Notes: a model not told the origin generated them from the sequence alone. 64,000 bases of DNA from JABWBD01 sp040768665 (GCA_040768665.1 JAXGMN010000018.1:178150-242149), one strand, 5' to 3'; positions 44,392-53,952 are shown, numbered from the stretch's first letter. Numbers and translations are program-made.

Positions 44392-45750
44392 TTAGACCTG
44401 CTCGGGGATGACCCAGGGTGCCCGGCCTTCGCGCTTGAAATACTGCATTGCTTCAGCATTGTCGACGAAGCCTTCGCTCTTGGGATCGATGATCAGTTTC
44501 TGACCGCCGATGCGGCAACTGATCATCGAATAGTGGACCAAGAGCGTGCTGAGGTGGCCTTCCTCGATGTCTGCATTCGGCTTCTGCCGGCTTCGGACGC
44601 AGTGAACGAAGTTGTCCTGGTGCGGAGGATCGGGAAAACGGCCGTACATCTCGTCCTTGACGACCGGCTGCCGGCTTTTGGGGCGGACATACACCTGCCA
44701 GCCCGCTCCCATCCGGCCGACGACCATCATCCCCTCCGTGCCGTACAACTCGACCCGCTCGGTGTTCTGCGGCCAGTGTGGAAACAGGTCGCCGTCGCGG
44801 ATTCCGTGGTCGGCCTTGAGCATGTAGGGTGTGAAGAGGCTCATCTCGAAGGTCATCGTCAGGTCGTCGAACTCGAACGTGCTGATCTGGGTGTCGGGTG
44901 CCTCGGCGCCGCCGTCCCGGTCGTAGCGAACGCCGCTGGAATAGACGGTTTTCGGATAGGTCACTCCGCAAAGCCACCTGGCCATGTCGACCTGGTGGAT
45001 ACCGTCGTAGGTCATGTCGCCACCGCAGTATCGCCACAGGTGGCGCCAGTTTCGACGCAGCATCGGGTTGTACTTGTGCTCGGGCGCAGGGCCGTTCCAC
45101 ATGTCCCAGTCGAAGCCGGCCGGCGGATCGCAGTCGTCCTGGACCGGAAAATTGGGCTCGCCCTTCTGGTTGAAGACACGGCAGAGATGAATCTTCCCGA
45201 GCTTGCCGTCGTTGAGGTACTTCTTCGCGGCGAACAGATAGGGGGCAGAGCGGTTCTGCATGCCGATCTGCACGACGCGTCCGTACTTCCTCGCGGCCTC
45301 GACCGCCTTGCGACCCTCCCAGCAATTGTGGCTTTGGGGCTTCTCGACGTAGACATCTTTGCCGGCCTGGCACGACCAGATCGTGGCCAGCGAATGCCAG
45401 TGCGGCGGACAGGCGATCACGACGGCGTCGACGGACTTGTCGTCGAGCATCCTGCGGAAATCCTGCTCGCACCTGGGCTCCTTGCCGTCTTGGCACGAAG
45501 CGAGCGACTTCCTTCGCGACTCGAAGAGATTCGTATCCACGTCGCAAAGATACGCCATGTGGCAGTCGTCGCGGCGGGTGAAGGCCTCGGCGATCATGTT
45601 GCCGCGGCCGTTGCAGCCGACGATGGCCAGGATCACCTTATCGTTGGCCTGCGACGCCCGAACGGAGCGGGCGTCGGCAAGCAAGACCGTGCCGGCCGCG
45701 AAGCCCAGGGTCGTCGTCTTCGAACAGTCAAGGAATTGGCGTCGGTTCAT
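44392..45750 (-). CDS. Tat-exported Gfo/Idh/MocA-family oxidoreductase (1)
   Basis: A 452-residue NAD(P)-dependent oxidoreductase with a Tat signal (MNRRQFLDCSKTTTLGFAAG). The Rossmann part has AIVGCNGRGNMIAEAF and the family motif VYVEKPQSHN; the C-terminal part has FDWDMWNGPAP and YCGGDMTYDGIHQVDMARWL, typical of planctomycete secreted members that act on sugars or inositols. I choose MNRRQF because GGAGAAG precedes it; the frame is open 34 codons further. It lies just after a second family member on the same strand, separated by a short hairpin. Confidence 0.86.
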   Translation of the reverse strand: MNRRQFLDCSKTTTLGFAAGTVLLADARSVRASQANDKVILAIVGCNGRGNMIAEAFTRRDDCHMAYLCDVDTNLFESRRKSLASCQDGKEPRCEQDFRRMLDDKSVDAVVIACPPHWHSLATIWSCQAGKDVYVEKPQSHNCWEGRKAVEAARKYGRVVQIGMQNRSAPYLFAAKKYLNDGKLGKIHLCRVFNQKGEPNFPVQDDCDPPAGFDWDMWNGPAPEHKYNPMLRRNWRHLWRYCGGDMTYDGIHQVDMARWLCGVTYPKTVYSSGVRYDRDGGAEAPDTQISTFEFDDLTMTFEMSLFTPYMLKADHGIRDGDLFPHWPQNTERVELYGTEGMMVVGRMGAGWQVYVRPKSRQPVVKDEMYGRFPDPPHQDNFVHCVRSRQKPNADIEEGHLSTLLVHYSMISCRIGGQKLIIDPKSEGFVDNAEAMQYFKREGRAPWVIPEQV

Positions 45751-45770
45751 AAGCTCTTCTCCGCGCAAGT

Positions 45771-45795
45771 AGGTCCCGCTTGCCGAGCGGGACCT
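45771..45795. repeat. Palindromic repeat in the leader of an oxidoreductase gene
   Basis: AGGTCCCGCT pairs with AGCGGGACCT across a TGCCG loop, 20 bases before the ATG of the neighbouring gene. A third related arm (CATGTCCCGCTCGCC) follows, and GGGTCCCGCTCGCC recurs near 47290, so it belongs to a dispersed family. It may also act as an attenuator or partial terminator between the two oxidoreductase genes. Confidence 0.6.
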
Positions 45796-45836
45796 GAAAT
45801 CTCGAATCCGGTCTGCTGCAAGCATGTCCCGCTCGC

Positions 45837-47171
45837 CTAACCCAGCGTCCAACCCGAGCGCGGCTCGCGTCGGAGGAACCGCTCAGCGCTGGGATCATTC
45901 TTGATCCGCATGTTCTTGGCGTCCCACTCGAGTTTCCCTCCGGCGCGGAAAGCGACGTTGCCCAGGTGATTCGCCTCGGTCAACGGGCCGGCATAGCTGA
46001 ACGGACTGTCGGTCGGAGTGCCGTTCTTGCAGGCATCGAGCCACTGCTGATGGTGACCCGGCGAATCGGGAATAAACGGCGCGGGCCGCTGGAAGTCGGC
46101 GAACTGCTTCTCCGGCAGCAGAACGTGCTTGCCGTAGTCGGACAGAAGCATGCCCCGCTCGCCGATGAACAGCACCCCGCTGGGCCACTGCGGAATGCCG
46201 CCTTCTTTCCAAATTTCCGGCTTGTGCTCCCCCTGGTGCCATTGAAGCGTGCAGGCCGGCAGGTCGCCGCGCGGGCCGTATTCATACGTGGCCGACATCG
46301 AAGCGGGAGCGATCTCCGGATGCGGCTTGGGGCCGTCGGCAACGATCGTAAGCGGCGCGTCGAGTTCGAGCGCCCAGTAGGGCAGGTCGTTCCAATGGCT
46401 CCCCAGGTCCGACATGGTGCCGTTGGCGAAATCCCACCAGCGATACCATTTCGGTCCCGGGAAATAGACCTCGTGGAACGGCCGCTCAGCCGCCGGGCCG
46501 AGCCACAGGTCCCAGTCCAGGTAGGACGGCGGCGTCATGCTTTCCGTCGGCCGCTCCGTCACAAAAACGATGTCCTTGTTCTTCTCGGCTTCCTCTTTCG
46601 ACTGCAGCCCCCAAGCCCGCGAAACCCAAACGTGAGCCTCGCGCACCGGGCCGATCGCTCCGCTCTGGATGAGCTCCACGACGCGGCGATAGTTGGGCAT
46701 GCCATGAATCTGGGTGCCCATTTGCGTAGGCACGCCGGCCTTCCGGGCCGCTTCGGTGATCCGCCGCGCCTCTTCCACGTTGTGCGTCAGCGGCTTCTCG
46801 CAATAGACGGGCTTACCCATTTCGAGCGCCGGCATGGTGGCATAGGCATGCGTGTGTTCGGGCGTGCTCACCACCACTGCGTCGATGTCCTTCACGTTTT
46901 CGTACAGCTTGCGAAAATCGCGGTAGGTCCGCGCCTTGGGGAAAGTCGCGGAAGCCTTGTCGACTGCCCGCTGATCCACGTCGCAGAGTGCGACGATGTC
47001 GACGGACTTGTCCTTGGCCATTTCGCGGAGATTCCCGCCGCCGCGGCCGCCGCAGGCGATAATGGCCAGTCCCAAACGGCTGTTGGGCGAAGCCGAACGC
47101 ACCAAAGCTGGCAAGCTCAATGCGCCTGCCGCGGCGCCACTCTGAACCAGAAAGCGACGGCGAGAAATCAT
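45837..47171 (-). CDS. Tat-exported Gfo/Idh/MocA-family oxidoreductase (2)
   Basis: A 444-residue homologue of the neighbouring protein. Tat signal MISRRRFLVQSGAAAGALSL; Rossmann motif GLAIIACGGRGGGNL; family motif VYCEKPLTHN; and DWDLWLGPAAERPFHEVYFP with GTMSDLGSHWNDLPYWAL further on. AAGGAG is 8 bases before the ATG, which decides the start; the frame is open 81 codons upstream. Probably co-transcribed with the next family member. Confidence 0.87.
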   Translation of the reverse strand: MISRRRFLVQSGAAAGALSLPALVRSASPNSRLGLAIIACGGRGGGNLREMAKDKSVDIVALCDVDQRAVDKASATFPKARTYRDFRKLYENVKDIDAVVVSTPEHTHAYATMPALEMGKPVYCEKPLTHNVEEARRITEAARKAGVPTQMGTQIHGMPNYRRVVELIQSGAIGPVREAHVWVSRAWGLQSKEEAEKNKDIVFVTERPTESMTPPSYLDWDLWLGPAAERPFHEVYFPGPKWYRWWDFANGTMSDLGSHWNDLPYWALELDAPLTIVADGPKPHPEIAPASMSATYEYGPRGDLPACTLQWHQGEHKPEIWKEGGIPQWPSGVLFIGERGMLLSDYGKHVLLPEKQFADFQRPAPFIPDSPGHHQQWLDACKNGTPTDSPFSYAGPLTEANHLGNVAFRAGGKLEWDAKNMRIKNDPSAERFLRREPRSGWTLG

Positions 47172-47518
47172 GGGAGGCTCCTTACTGGGCGAAGGTCGTT
47201 GAGTGCTATCGGCTCCCAGTCTAAGCCGCGGGGCGAGCCGATGCAAGCTGCCGCGGCGACGGGGGCGTGTCAGGTTTTCGTGCCGGCGGGTCCCGCTCGC
47301 CAAGTTCGCCGTGATACGCTGCAACGGGCCAACGAGGTTCAGCAGCCAGCCTGAAATCCTTCCACGCCACCCCTCACGGTTCATCCGGCAGGTGAACGAG
47401 GCCTTTCCGCACAACCGGCGGCACCTCCTCGTTCCTGCCCGGGCGCGGTATGATGAGCGGGTTGGCTTTCGCGTTCGTTGAAGATCCTCCTGCGGAGGCG
47501 GGCTTGGAGTAAGAGTCT
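47172..47518. other. Divergent intergenic region
   Basis: This 347-base gap separates the oxidoreductase and esterase-like genes. I see no gene and no strong promoter; a weak TATGAT lies at 47448 without a matching -35. It contains another arm of the GTCCCGCTCGCC repeat. Confidence 0.4.
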
Positions 47519-48421
47519 ATGACCCTATTGGCATTTGCCGCGGCGCTCACGCCGCTCGTCATACCAACAGACCACGTCGAACTCAAGCTGCCGCCTGTCT
47601 CAATCGGCCCCCCGGCGCCGGGCAGGAAGGTGGCGATGACGGCGTCCGAATACGCCGGAACCGGCGTCCACCACATGCTCTATCTCCCGCCGGACTGGAA
47701 TGCGGACTGGAAGCGGCAGAATCGCTCCTGGCCGATGATCGTCGAATATACGGGTAACAAGGCTCCTAAGCTCGGGTCCAGCGGCCGAGTCGAGGATGCC
47801 GCGCTGGGGTTCGGGATTTCTGCCGGCCGGTTCATCTGGGTGGTGCTTCCGTACGTGAGCAACAGCCGAGATCAAAACGAGCTCACATGGTGGGGCGACG
47901 AGGAGGCCACGGTGGCTTATGCGAAGGCGATCGTACCCCGGATCTGCGACGAGTACGGCGGGGACTCGGGGGCGGTCTTCCTATGCGGATTTTCACGCGG
48001 CGCAATCGGAGTGAACTATCTCGGTCTTCACGACGACGAGATCGCGCGATTGTGGTGCGGGCTGATTTCTCACGATCATTACGACGGGGTGAAGGAGTGG
48101 AAGGGCACGACCTGGGGGTCGCCGCTGGAGCAATACCGGGCCGGCGCTGCCAATCGCCTTCGGCGGCTCAAGGGCCGGCCGGTGCTCGTATGTCAGAATG
48201 GTGGGACGCAGGTGATTGAACAATACCTTGCCGGCCGGTCGGCGCTTGCGGAGTTCACTTTTCTGAGCGTCGCTACCGCCGAGATCTTCGGTGCATTCCC
48301 GAACGAATCGGCCGTCCACCCCCATACGGACCGCTGGCTTCTGAAGGCGAGTCCGGCTCGGGAAAAGGTCTGGCAGTGGGTGGAGCGAGCCCTGAGCAAT
48401 CGGAGCCGGGCTCCCGACTAA
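47519..48421 (+). CDS. Exported alpha/beta hydrolase, esterase-like
   Basis: A 300-residue protein with a short N-terminal signal (MTLLAFAAALTPLVIPTDHV). The nucleophile elbow GFSRGAIG (Gly-x-Ser-x-Gly) lies near residue 156 after VFLCGF; a catalytic His is probably in NESAVHPHTDRWLL. This resembles feruloyl- or acetyl-esterase-like enzymes of the CE1 type, acting on esterified polysaccharides, but the match is by fold pattern only. GGAG precedes the ATG. The TAA overlaps the first bases of a dispersed repeat element. Confidence 0.68.
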   Translation: MTLLAFAAALTPLVIPTDHVELKLPPVSIGPPAPGRKVAMTASEYAGTGVHHMLYLPPDWNADWKRQNRSWPMIVEYTGNKAPKLGSSGRVEDAALGFGISAGRFIWVVLPYVSNSRDQNELTWWGDEEATVAYAKAIVPRICDEYGGDSGAVFLCGFSRGAIGVNYLGLHDDEIARLWCGLISHDHYDGVKEWKGTTWGSPLEQYRAGAANRLRRLKGRPVLVCQNGGTQVIEQYLAGRSALAEFTFLSVATAEIFGAFPNESAVHPHTDRWLLKASPAREKVWQWVERALSNRSRAPD

Positions 48422-48521
48422 GAGCCTATCCCAAAACCTTGCGAGGAGAAGGGGACAGGCACATTTTGCTCCGAAGACTCCGCAAAATGAGCCAGTCCCC
48501 GGCGGTTTTGGGATAGGCTCT
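48421..48521 (+). repeat. 101-bp inverted-repeat element, full copy
   Basis: The termini AGAGCCTATCCCAAAACC and GGTTTTGGGATAGGCTCT are perfect 18-bp inverted repeats. Between them lie GGGGACAGGCACATTTTG and CAAAATGAGCCAGTCCCC, so the inside is also largely palindromic (ATTTTG/CAAAAT, GGGGAC/GTCCCC). Too small to code for protein; looks like a MITE- or REP-type element. The first base is the last base of the hydrolase stop codon. Confidence 0.9.
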
Positions 48522-48614
48522 AAAGAGGAATTGCACTGCGCCAGGAGTAAATGGAAAGGATGGCCTACCCTGTCCGGTTGGTGGCCGTCATCAAATCGCT
48601 CGCCCGAGGAGCAA

Positions 48615-49805
48615 TCAACCTTCCGGAACCGAATTCGCTTCGGTTGTTGTGCCGGTCCCGTCGAGCTGCAATTCCCGTAAATGGACGAGTTTCTCGAAGA
48701 TGGGCCGCGACTGGTCGGTAATGCCGGGGTTTCCACGCAGATCGAGCCGCTGAAGGCGCGGCGCGATTTCCGGCAAGTGGCCGAGCGAGGGATCGATCAG
48801 GAAGGCATTCGTGGCAATCAGTGTCGTCAATGGCAGCGGCCCCGCACCGGCCCGGTGAAGCGACTCGAGGAACTCGCCGGTGATCATGATGCCCCGCAGC
48901 GCAAGGGTCTGCAGGTTCGGGAAACCGGCGATCGCCTCCAACGCTTCGTCGGTCGCTCCGTAGCAGCGGGCCAAGGCCAGAGATTCAATCCTCGCCGCGA
49001 CCCCTCGATTCTCGGACAGATTGCGTAGGAAGACGCCGGAGATTTCCGCGTCCTCGATCGTCAGCGATTCAAGCGCCGGCAACTCGATCAGGGTCTCGAC
49101 GATTCCATCGCCGACCATCGGACCGCCCAGCTTGAGATCCTCCAGTCCCTTGAGTGCGATCAGGCACTGGAAGTCGTCGGGCGCCAGATTACCGCAGTTC
49201 CGCAGGTCGAGGGACCGGAGATGCGTCATCCTTGCCAGCCGCTCGAGTCCCGCCCCCGTCACGCACGGCATCTCGACGAGCGCCAGCACTTCCAAGCGAT
49301 CACAGGCTGCCACCACCTCAAACGACGCTTCGGAAATACGGTTGAGCCTCCGCAGCGTCAGCCGCCTAAGGTCCGGCATGGCGCTGAGCAGCTTCGCCAG
49401 CCCGTGGTCGCCAATCGCCGCGTCCTGGAGCATCAATTCGTCAAGCTGCGCGAGCGTTGCCAGGCCGGCAAGCGTTTCTTCGGAGACGGAACTGACCGCC
49501 AGGCGCAGCCCCTTCAGCCCGGGAAACTTGAGCACCGCGCGAACGATCTGTTCATCGGCAAAAACGCGGTCGCTGCCCAGGTCGATTCGCGTGGGCCATC
49601 CGGCGTCGTCCCGCCGAATCACACCTCCGGCGGCGGCGATCGCCTCCAGGGCCGCGATCTGGGCCGCGGAAAGTGCGTCCGCTTGGGCCTCCTTTTCTGC
49701 TCCCGGGGCTTCAGGGATCTCCGCCTCGAGGCGATGCGGCGGCCGGCAGCCGAAGCCGGTCGCCGCGATCAACAGCAGACAGAACAGCACTCCCCGAACC
49801 GCCAT
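48615..49805 (-). CDS. Leucine-rich-repeat lipoprotein
   Basis: A 396-residue protein with lipoprotein signal MAVRGVLFCLLLIAATGFGC (lipobox TGFGC). The rest is a leucine-rich-repeat solenoid of the cysteine-containing/RNase-inhibitor-like type: FPGLKGLRLAVSSVSEETL, LAQLDELMLQDAAIGDHGLA, MTHLRSLDLRNCGNLAPDDF, FPNLQTLALRGIMITGEFLE, RLQRLDLRGNPGITDQSRP. Probably a surface or periplasmic binding protein. A start 8 codons upstream is possible but would overlap the previous gene. GAGGATGGG precedes the chosen ATG. Confidence 0.8.
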   Translation of the reverse strand: MAVRGVLFCLLLIAATGFGCRPPHRLEAEIPEAPGAEKEAQADALSAAQIAALEAIAAAGGVIRRDDAGWPTRIDLGSDRVFADEQIVRAVLKFPGLKGLRLAVSSVSEETLAGLATLAQLDELMLQDAAIGDHGLAKLLSAMPDLRRLTLRRLNRISEASFEVVAACDRLEVLALVEMPCVTGAGLERLARMTHLRSLDLRNCGNLAPDDFQCLIALKGLEDLKLGGPMVGDGIVETLIELPALESLTIEDAEISGVFLRNLSENRGVAARIESLALARCYGATDEALEAIAGFPNLQTLALRGIMITGEFLESLHRAGAGPLPLTTLIATNAFLIDPSLGHLPEIAPRLQRLDLRGNPGITDQSRPIFEKLVHLRELQLDGTGTTTEANSVPEG

Positions 49806-49816
49806 CCCATCCTCAC

Positions 49817-51103
49817 TCACAACGTCCATGGCTCGCGCATCGGCCGGGAGAACATCGCCTTGGCCTCCGGGCTCGGGTCGACCAACTCCCGTTTAACCGG
49901 ATCCCAGGTGATCTTCCGCCCGGTCCGCACGGCGATATCGCACAACAGACTGATCACGTCGCTGCGAACGGCGTCGGCAATATTCGAGACGGGGGCCTGC
50001 CTGGTCTTGATCGCCTCGAGGAAGTTGGCCGAGTGGTTCGTGCTCACCTGCAGACTTCCGTCCTCCGGCGCGATCGGCGCGGCGGAGTTTTTCGGGTCCA
50101 GTTCGGGCCGGCTGGCGTCGTTTCGATTCGTCGCCCGCGCGACCTGGATCCATCCGTCCGTGCCGATGAATTTGGTTCGATCGGCGCCCGGCTTGAAGAT
50201 CAGGTCGACCTCGCCGAGCTTGATTTTCATGTCCCAGTTGTAGACCGTGTCGTACAGACCTTCCGTAGGAACGACGCCGGTTCCCTCCACGACCAGCGGG
50301 CCGCTCAGGTCGGCCTTCGAGCCCCAGACCATGATGTCCAGCGGATGGGCGCCCCAACCACCGAGGTAACCGATCGAGTAGTCGTAGACCCAGTACGTGC
50401 CGGGCGTCTTGCACAGGTCGGCCGTGTAGGTCCGCATCGGCGCGGGGCCGCACCACATGTCGAAGTCGAAACCTTCGGGGATCGTCGCTTCGGTCGTCGA
50501 GCCGCCGGCTCCTCCGTTGGGTGCGTCGACCTCGATCGCGTGGACCTTGCCGATCGCACCCCGCCGCACCAGTTCGCAGCCCTTCCAGCAATGGCGCAGG
50601 CTCCGTTGCTGTGTGCCGTACTGGAAAATGCGGCCGGTCCGGCCGATCACCTTCTCCATTGCCAGATCCTGTTCGAGCGTCACACCCAACGGCTTTTCGA
50701 TGTATACGTCCTTGCCGGCCCTGGCGGCCATGATCCCGATCGGAACGTGCCAATGGTCGGGCGTGGCGATCACCACCGCGTCGATGTCGTCGCGCGCGAG
50801 CAGTTCGCGGAAATCGGCGTAAGCCTTGCCCTTGCAGACGGCGGCCATCGCCTCGCGCTTGTTCTTGTAGCAGTCGGCCGTTGCGACGCTCTGGGCGTCG
50901 GGCAGAGGCTGCATGCTGCCGAACAGTCCCATGGCCCTTCCGCCGCAGCCGATGTGGCCCAGCGTGATCCGTTCGCTTGCGGCCGCTTTATCCTCCGCTC
51001 CCAGGGAACGGCCCGGTATCCACAGCGGCGCGGCGAACCCGGCCGCGGCAATCTGCTTCAACGCCTCGCGGCGATGCAATCGATGACTGGTGCAGGTCTT
51101 CAT
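49817..51103 (-). CDS. Tat-exported Gfo/Idh/MocA-family oxidoreductase (3)
   Basis: A 428-residue member of the same family as the two above. The signal region LHRREALKQIAAAGFAAPLW is a Tat type. Motifs: TLGHIGCGGRAMGLFG (Rossmann), DVYIEKPLGVT, DFDMWCGPAPMRTYTADLC and GYLGGWGAHPLDIMVW. GGGAGACACC precedes the chosen ATG. Its stop is just upstream of the LRR lipoprotein start and it is 40 bases downstream of a sugar isomerase, so the three form a likely operon. Confidence 0.87.
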   Translation of the reverse strand: MKTCTSHRLHRREALKQIAAAGFAAPLWIPGRSLGAEDKAAASERITLGHIGCGGRAMGLFGSMQPLPDAQSVATADCYKNKREAMAAVCKGKAYADFRELLARDDIDAVVIATPDHWHVPIGIMAARAGKDVYIEKPLGVTLEQDLAMEKVIGRTGRIFQYGTQQRSLRHCWKGCELVRRGAIGKVHAIEVDAPNGGAGGSTTEATIPEGFDFDMWCGPAPMRTYTADLCKTPGTYWVYDYSIGYLGGWGAHPLDIMVWGSKADLSGPLVVEGTGVVPTEGLYDTVYNWDMKIKLGEVDLIFKPGADRTKFIGTDGWIQVARATNRNDASRPELDPKNSAAPIAPEDGSLQVSTNHSANFLEAIKTRQAPVSNIADAVRSDVISLLCDIAVRTGRKITWDPVKRELVDPSPEAKAMFSRPMREPWTL

Positions 51104-51143
51104 CGCAGGTGTCTCCCTCGGTAAGTCTTCAATGCAAAGAAAT

Positions 51144-51986
51144 TTACAGACCGTTTGCTTTGAGAAACGCAACGCTTCGCTTGAGGATCTCCTCCGATCC
51201 GATGATCTCCAGGGTCGAACTCTCGATATCGGCGTCCTTGAGCACCTCGCAGACGCCGCGGAGATCGATCACGCCATCGCCCAGGGCGATATTGGAAAAG
51301 CCGCACCCGTAGAGCGTGCCCCGCTTGTCGACCCACTCCGGCCCGAGGTCCTTCCAATGGACGTGGTGGATCTTGTCCTTGAACACCCTCGCCATTTCCA
51401 CCGGATCGGCGCCGCCCAGCCAGGAATTTCCGGTGTCGAGGTTCACCCCCAGCGCCGGCGGATTGCCAAGCATGTCAAAGACGTCCTGGATCCCGCGGAT
51501 CGAGTCGGTGATCGGGCCGTGAGGTTCGAGCAGGATGCGAACGCCGTAGTCTTCGGCCATACGCACCGGTGTGACCAGCTTCTCGGCGATGACGAAAATC
51601 CGCTGGTCGTAGCTTAGTTTCTCGGCCCATTCGGATCGCGGGTCGGTCTCCGTGGTGACCACGTCTTTCACGCCGATCGCCGCGGCGAACTTGATGGCCT
51701 TCATGATCTCCGCGGTGCCGTAAACGCCGGGGTTGCTCGGCTCCAGCAGCATGGCATGGGCGCAGACTGTCGAGGGCTTCATTCCGTATCGCTCGAACAG
51801 CCGCAGCACCTCGAAAGGATTCTCGTCGAGGCTGATCGTCGGCGAGAATCCGGCCGAACCCAGCATGCTTCCGCCGGAGTTCGTGTCGGTGATATCGGCG
51901 CGGGTGAACCCCATCTCCTTGGCACGCGCCAATTGGGTCTCCACGCTGGCAAACGGCTCGATCAACAAAAATACACCGACGTTCAT
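51144..51986 (-). CDS. Sugar phosphate isomerase/epimerase (xylose isomerase-like TIM barrel)
   Basis: A 280-residue cytosolic protein starting MNVGVFLLIEPFASVETQL. It has the AP-endonuclease-2/xylose-isomerase barrel: DVVTTETDPRS, GVRILLEPHGPITDSIRG, LGVNLDTGNSWLGGADPVEM and KDKIHHVHWKDLG, with Glu, Asp and His in positions that usually bind divalent metal. Such proteins pair with Gfo/Idh/MocA oxidoreductases in inositol or sugar catabolism, and one follows directly here. AAGGAGC before the ATG fixes the start; 55 upstream codons look non-coding. Confidence 0.85.
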   Translation of the reverse strand: MNVGVFLLIEPFASVETQLARAKEMGFTRADITDTNSGGSMLGSAGFSPTISLDENPFEVLRLFERYGMKPSTVCAHAMLLEPSNPGVYGTAEIMKAIKFAAAIGVKDVVTTETDPRSEWAEKLSYDQRIFVIAEKLVTPVRMAEDYGVRILLEPHGPITDSIRGIQDVFDMLGNPPALGVNLDTGNSWLGGADPVEMARVFKDKIHHVHWKDLGPEWVDKRGTLYGCGFSNIALGDGVIDLRGVCEVLKDADIESSTLEIIGSEEILKRSVAFLKANGL

Positions 51987-52275
51987 GTTTGCTCCTTCGC
52001 AGTCAGGTATCGGGTGGCAACCACTGCCGTGGCTGGATAGGCTTGCCTGGGTTCGCAGGTGCGTGCTGAGTAACGACCTCTCTTTCCAGTCATCATTGGT
52101 GTCCGGCTGTAGAGGCCAACGCCTCGATCGGGATCGCCAATCCCCGGACAACTCTCCTATAGAATAGTGAAGTCAGCCGGGGTTGCCAATCGGCCTAACC
52201 GTTCACAGGGTGGCAGGGACTGGTCCGTTTTTCGGCCCGTTTGGGTATTTTGGCGGCAAAGACACCGGCTGCCGT

Positions 52276-53739
52276 TCAACGAGATCGCGCGCCCAACAAT
52301 CCGGCTGATTGGGGCCTCCCGAATCCTTTCGGAGTGGGTTGCCATCCGCTCCGACGTGTTTCCTCCCCAGCGCGCTCACGGTGCCTCCTGGAGTCCTCGC
52401 CTGTTCTACTTGCCAGGCCGCTGCCTGCAAGGAGCGCCAACAGCGGTATGGTCGACAAGACGTACTGGCTGTGGCCGATACTGACAAGAAAGGGCAGATA
52501 AGGCAGCGCAAGGGCAACGATACACGCCACAATTGCCAGCAACGGCACCACCCGAGTCAAAGGGCGCCGGTTCCTCCAAAGCCCCAAGAGGGCCAAGCCC
52601 CATAGTCCGAGGTGCCAGACGGACAATCCCGCGCGTTCCATGATGGCCATCTTGGCCAGCCGTGGGCAGCGCCGCCATTTCAGAAGGTCGTAGACCGAGG
52701 GAACGAAGAATTCCGTAGCGTTCAACGCCACTTTTTTCACCAGCCACGCGGGATCCTCGCGGACGTGCTCGGTCATCCTTCGGTCGACCAATGCGTCGGT
52801 CGCCGGGTCTTTCAGTGCGCAGTAATGCGTCAGTTTCGTGTGGGAGCCGCGAATACCGGCCAACTGAAGCGCCCTGGCCAGTTCTTCTTCGTTGGTCGCA
52901 CCGTTGAGCTCCCAGTGAGCATTGCCCCAGAAATAGGCAAGCCCGGCGTTGCTGACGACGGGAACGAATCGGTGTGCGACCGTCCAGTTCCGGTAGGTCC
53001 ACGGAGCGATCATCAGCGCGGCCAGACATCCGGCAACGACCGGCACGGCGATCCACCGCCGCCTGCCACGCACCACGCCGATTCCGGCGACGCCCGCCAG
53101 CAGCAGGAAGAGAGAAAGCAGAGTGGACCCATGCGTCGCCATGGCCGCCGCGCCGGCCGTCCCCAGGAAAGCCGCGCGGAGGTACCAACGGGAACGCTCG
53201 TTTTCTTCCGTCATTTCCCTGGCGAGCAGGTCGATGATCGCCAGGGCGCACACCATCTGCGTGACGACATTCATGGGGTTTTTTGCGTGCCAGTACAGCC
53301 AAGGATAGCCCAGCGTGATCGCCACGGAAAACCTGGCGGCCTGGCGACCGGCGATCCGCGTTGCCAGATCGAAGAGCAAAAAGCAGCCTGCCCCGACGAG
53401 TAGCCCCTGCAGGACGACGAGGCCCGGGCGTTGCATCGCCAGCGGAAGCAGTGTCAGCGGTGAAAACAGGATCGGCACGAGCGGCGGTCGATGCACGACC
53501 GCCGGCCCACCCGGTTCGACGACGTATCCGTGACCGCGGATGACTTGGTTCGCGAGCTCCCAATAGCCGTCATGGCCCGACCCCCCGAAACTCGCACTCA
53601 ACCCCGTAAGGGCGGGGATAAAGAGAATGATTGCCAAGCCCAGGGCTGTCGCGACGAGCCACCCAAGCCGGAACGAACCTTGGGGGGTGTCGGGCAGAAA
53701 TCGTTCCAGAACCCTCGCCGCACCGCGTGGTAAGTCCAT
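52276..53739 (-). CDS. Membrane glycosyltransferase, GT39/ArnT-like
   Basis: A 487-residue protein with about 9-11 membrane helices, starting MDLPRGAARVLERFLPD. The first loop carries the acidic motif GGSGHDGYWELANQVIRGHG, equivalent to the D-x-x-Y loop where GT39/ArnT enzymes use an Asp as base. Such enzymes transfer a sugar from a prenyl-phosphate donor onto lipids or surface polymers. GAAGGAC precedes the chosen start. It is paralogous to the frameshifted gene at 56381-57786. The C-terminal 40 residues are polar. Confidence 0.8.
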   Translation of the reverse strand: MDLPRGAARVLERFLPDTPQGSFRLGWLVATALGLAIILFIPALTGLSASFGGSGHDGYWELANQVIRGHGYVVEPGGPAVVHRPPLVPILFSPLTLLPLAMQRPGLVVLQGLLVGAGCFLLFDLATRIAGRQAARFSVAITLGYPWLYWHAKNPMNVVTQMVCALAIIDLLAREMTEENERSRWYLRAAFLGTAGAAAMATHGSTLLSLFLLLAGVAGIGVVRGRRRWIAVPVVAGCLAALMIAPWTYRNWTVAHRFVPVVSNAGLAYFWGNAHWELNGATNEEELARALQLAGIRGSHTKLTHYCALKDPATDALVDRRMTEHVREDPAWLVKKVALNATEFFVPSVYDLLKWRRCPRLAKMAIMERAGLSVWHLGLWGLALLGLWRNRRPLTRVVPLLAIVACIVALALPYLPFLVSIGHSQYVLSTIPLLALLAGSGLASRTGEDSRRHRERAGEETRRSGWQPTPKGFGRPQSAGLLGARSR

Positions 53740-53952
53740 GTCCTTCAACCCTCTTTCACGAAAGCACATATCGGGCCGCGGACTCTACCAAAACCCCTTT
53801 TCGCGGGGAAGAGCAGGTGTCGCGGGACCTCAGGTCGGCAGGTCGGGCCTCTTGGGGCACACTGGCCTTGTCCCGGGGACGGTTTTTGACTAATTAGTCC
53901 GCCTCTCGCCCAACGGCGAGATCAAGATCTTTTTGAGAAGGAGGGATGTTCC

